DNA of 64,000 bases, taken from the NCBI RefSeq assembly GCF_014489415.1, contig NZ_CP060822.1, positions 2,217,501 to 2,281,500 of the forward strand, written 5' to 3'. This stretch comes from Cylindrospermopsis curvispora GIHE-G1. Lineage in GTDB: Bacteria > Cyanobacteriota > Cyanobacteriia > Cyanobacteriales > Nostocaceae. Every line of letters begins with the position of its first letter. Within the stretch, counting starts at the first letter, position 1. This document shows, one piece after another, positions 63,063 through 64,000 of this stretch. Under the pieces are notes generated by a model. That model made no database searches, was not told the DNA's origin, and was given only the letters and a program-made list of their open reading frames with translations. The position numbers were made by a program, and so were the translations under genes.

Positions 63063-64000
63063 ATGGAAACTTCAGCTATATCTTCCTCTGCTCAGGGTAT
63101 TCCCAGTTTACCCGACCTCACACATCCTGATGAATTAATCAGGTTCGGTACTCAAGTAGTTGAAAATTCACTATTAGTAGTGTTTTTAATTATTGGTTTG
63201 GGAGTGGCGATCGCCTTGATCAGTTTTTCCCTAAGACGGGAAACGGAAATGCAGGCGGATTTTTTGCGAGATTGGTCAGTTCGTTATTCCCAAATTTTGC
63301 GTGGCATACCACACTTTGCATTGGTGTTAATTCTATCAGTAACGGGATTTTTCCTAACTTCCACCCTGAGTAATCGTTACCATCACTGGGAGCAAGCAAA
63401 GGTGGCTAAGGTAACTGAATCTGTTGCTGGTGATAGATTAGAACACAACGCACCTCGTGTTAGTTATATAACTGAGGAACCCTATAGCTACACAACCCGA
63501 GTCAGGGATAGAATTGTCAAGGTGACGGACAAGCAAAAAGTCACCCGGTATTTAAATTTGGCTGGTTCCCAAATTCAAGTGACTATTGATCAAAGTGTAG
63601 ACGTGCAAAATCGCAGTGCCATTTATATTACTGACTATACTGGTGAGTACAAAATAGTCAATACCCTAAATAATAAAAATCAGTTTATATTTGAAGCACC
63701 ACCACCATACGGCTATTCTCTCTTATCTGGATATAAAGTGGAGAGAGAAGGGACAAGACTAGAACAGACCAGTCCAGAAGATTATGGATTTCCCTTGGAC
63801 TTAAATCCTGGAGAGCAAGCCACCATCAAAGTTAGTTATCAAGCACAAGGGGGACCGCGTTGGGTATACAATGCCACTAATCAGTTACTCTCTGGTTTCC
63901 GTCTCACAGCTATTGCCAGATTTCCCAATGCTGATTTTGCCAGTGGTATAGTTCCCCAAGAAATAAAAAGAGATGGAGGTAATAGTCAATTCACTTGGAT
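63063..64000 (+). CDS. Membrane protein with large soluble domain, 3' partial
   Basis: An open frame from ATG 63063, preceded by AAGGA at eight bases, runs beyond the window end (312 codons seen). Two membrane helices lie near residues 38-58 and 88-110, followed by a long beta-rich region starting near residue 120 and containing PPPYGYSLLSGYKVEREGT and LNPGEQATIKVSYQAQGG. The second part looks like a periplasmic or extracellular domain. I do not recognise the family. It may be co-transcribed with the nuclease-fold gene upstream. Confidence 0.65.
   Translation, partial: METSAISSSAQGIPSLPDLTHPDELIRFGTQVVENSLLVVFLIIGLGVAIALISFSLRRETEMQADFLRDWSVRYSQILRGIPHFALVLILSVTGFFLTSTLSNRYHHWEQAKVAKVTESVAGDRLEHNAPRVSYITEEPYSYTTRVRDRIVKVTDKQKVTRYLNLAGSQIQVTIDQSVDVQNRSAIYITDYTGEYKIVNTLNNKNQFIFEAPPPYGYSLLSGYKVEREGTRLEQTSPEDYGFPLDLNPGEQATIKVSYQAQGGPRWVYNATNQLLSGFRLTAIARFPNADFASGIVPQEIKRDGGNSQFTW

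Overview
The window looks like chromosome of a filamentous, probably N2-fixing cyanobacterium (order Nostocales, an AT-rich small-genome type such as the Raphidiopsis/Dolichospermum group). Evidence: an uptake [NiFe] hydrogenase pair hupS-hupL; the octamer GCGATCGC (HIP1) at many places; the cyanobacterial proteins CruF/CruG, PxcA, FtrV, AgrE and NuiA; and a tmRNA whose tag peptide is very close to the one I recall from Anabaena. The genus is inference.

Layout. 1-10 kb: a 5'-truncated hypothetical, a TerC-type membrane protein, ndk, thrC, a PsiE-like protein, an ABC-F ATPase and several small cyanobacterial unknowns. 10-14 kb: tRNA-Thr(CGU), pgeF, and hupS-hupL behind an NtcA-like promoter motif. 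14-20 kb: a PLP enzyme, an FMN-binding protein, RNase HI, the myxoxanthophyll genes cruF-cruG, and rplU-rpmA. 20-26 kb: pxcA, a lytic-transglycosylase-like exported protein, a TPR lipoprotein, and a polysaccharide deacetylase fused to a phosphodiester glycosidase. 26-36 kb: a surface/exoprotein locus with a 1681-aa beta-helix/cadherin protein, a Pro/Thr/Ser-repeat exported protein, a beta-barrel-like protein and a divergent short secretin. 36-44 kb: VanY-type carboxypeptidase, nuclease inhibitor, tRNA-Cys, a BlaI/M56-peptidase pair, ftrV, a PP2C phosphatase, NfeD plus SPFH protein, zur, purS and purQ.

44.4-51.5 kb is the most unusual part. Two large, very Lys/Asn-rich genes (1001 and 1209 aa) sit behind their own promoter and are followed directly by a four-unit degenerate CRISPR-like array, then tmRNA. 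The second protein is an SF2-type helicase with an N-terminal region that may be a nuclease fold. The first has no family I recognise; its C-terminal half could be an RNase H/PIWI-like fold. No cas gene is visible. This is my best candidate for an undescribed defence or nucleic-acid-processing system.

52-64 kb: tmRNA, agrE, metK, a pentapeptide-repeat protein, an apparent operon of a secreted copper-radical (galactose/glyoxal) oxidase and a DyP peroxidase, an Hsp70-like protein, a PD-(D/E)XK-type protein, and a membrane protein cut off by the window end. No transposase or prophage gene was seen. Product calls rest on motifs and recalled family sequences; no search was run.
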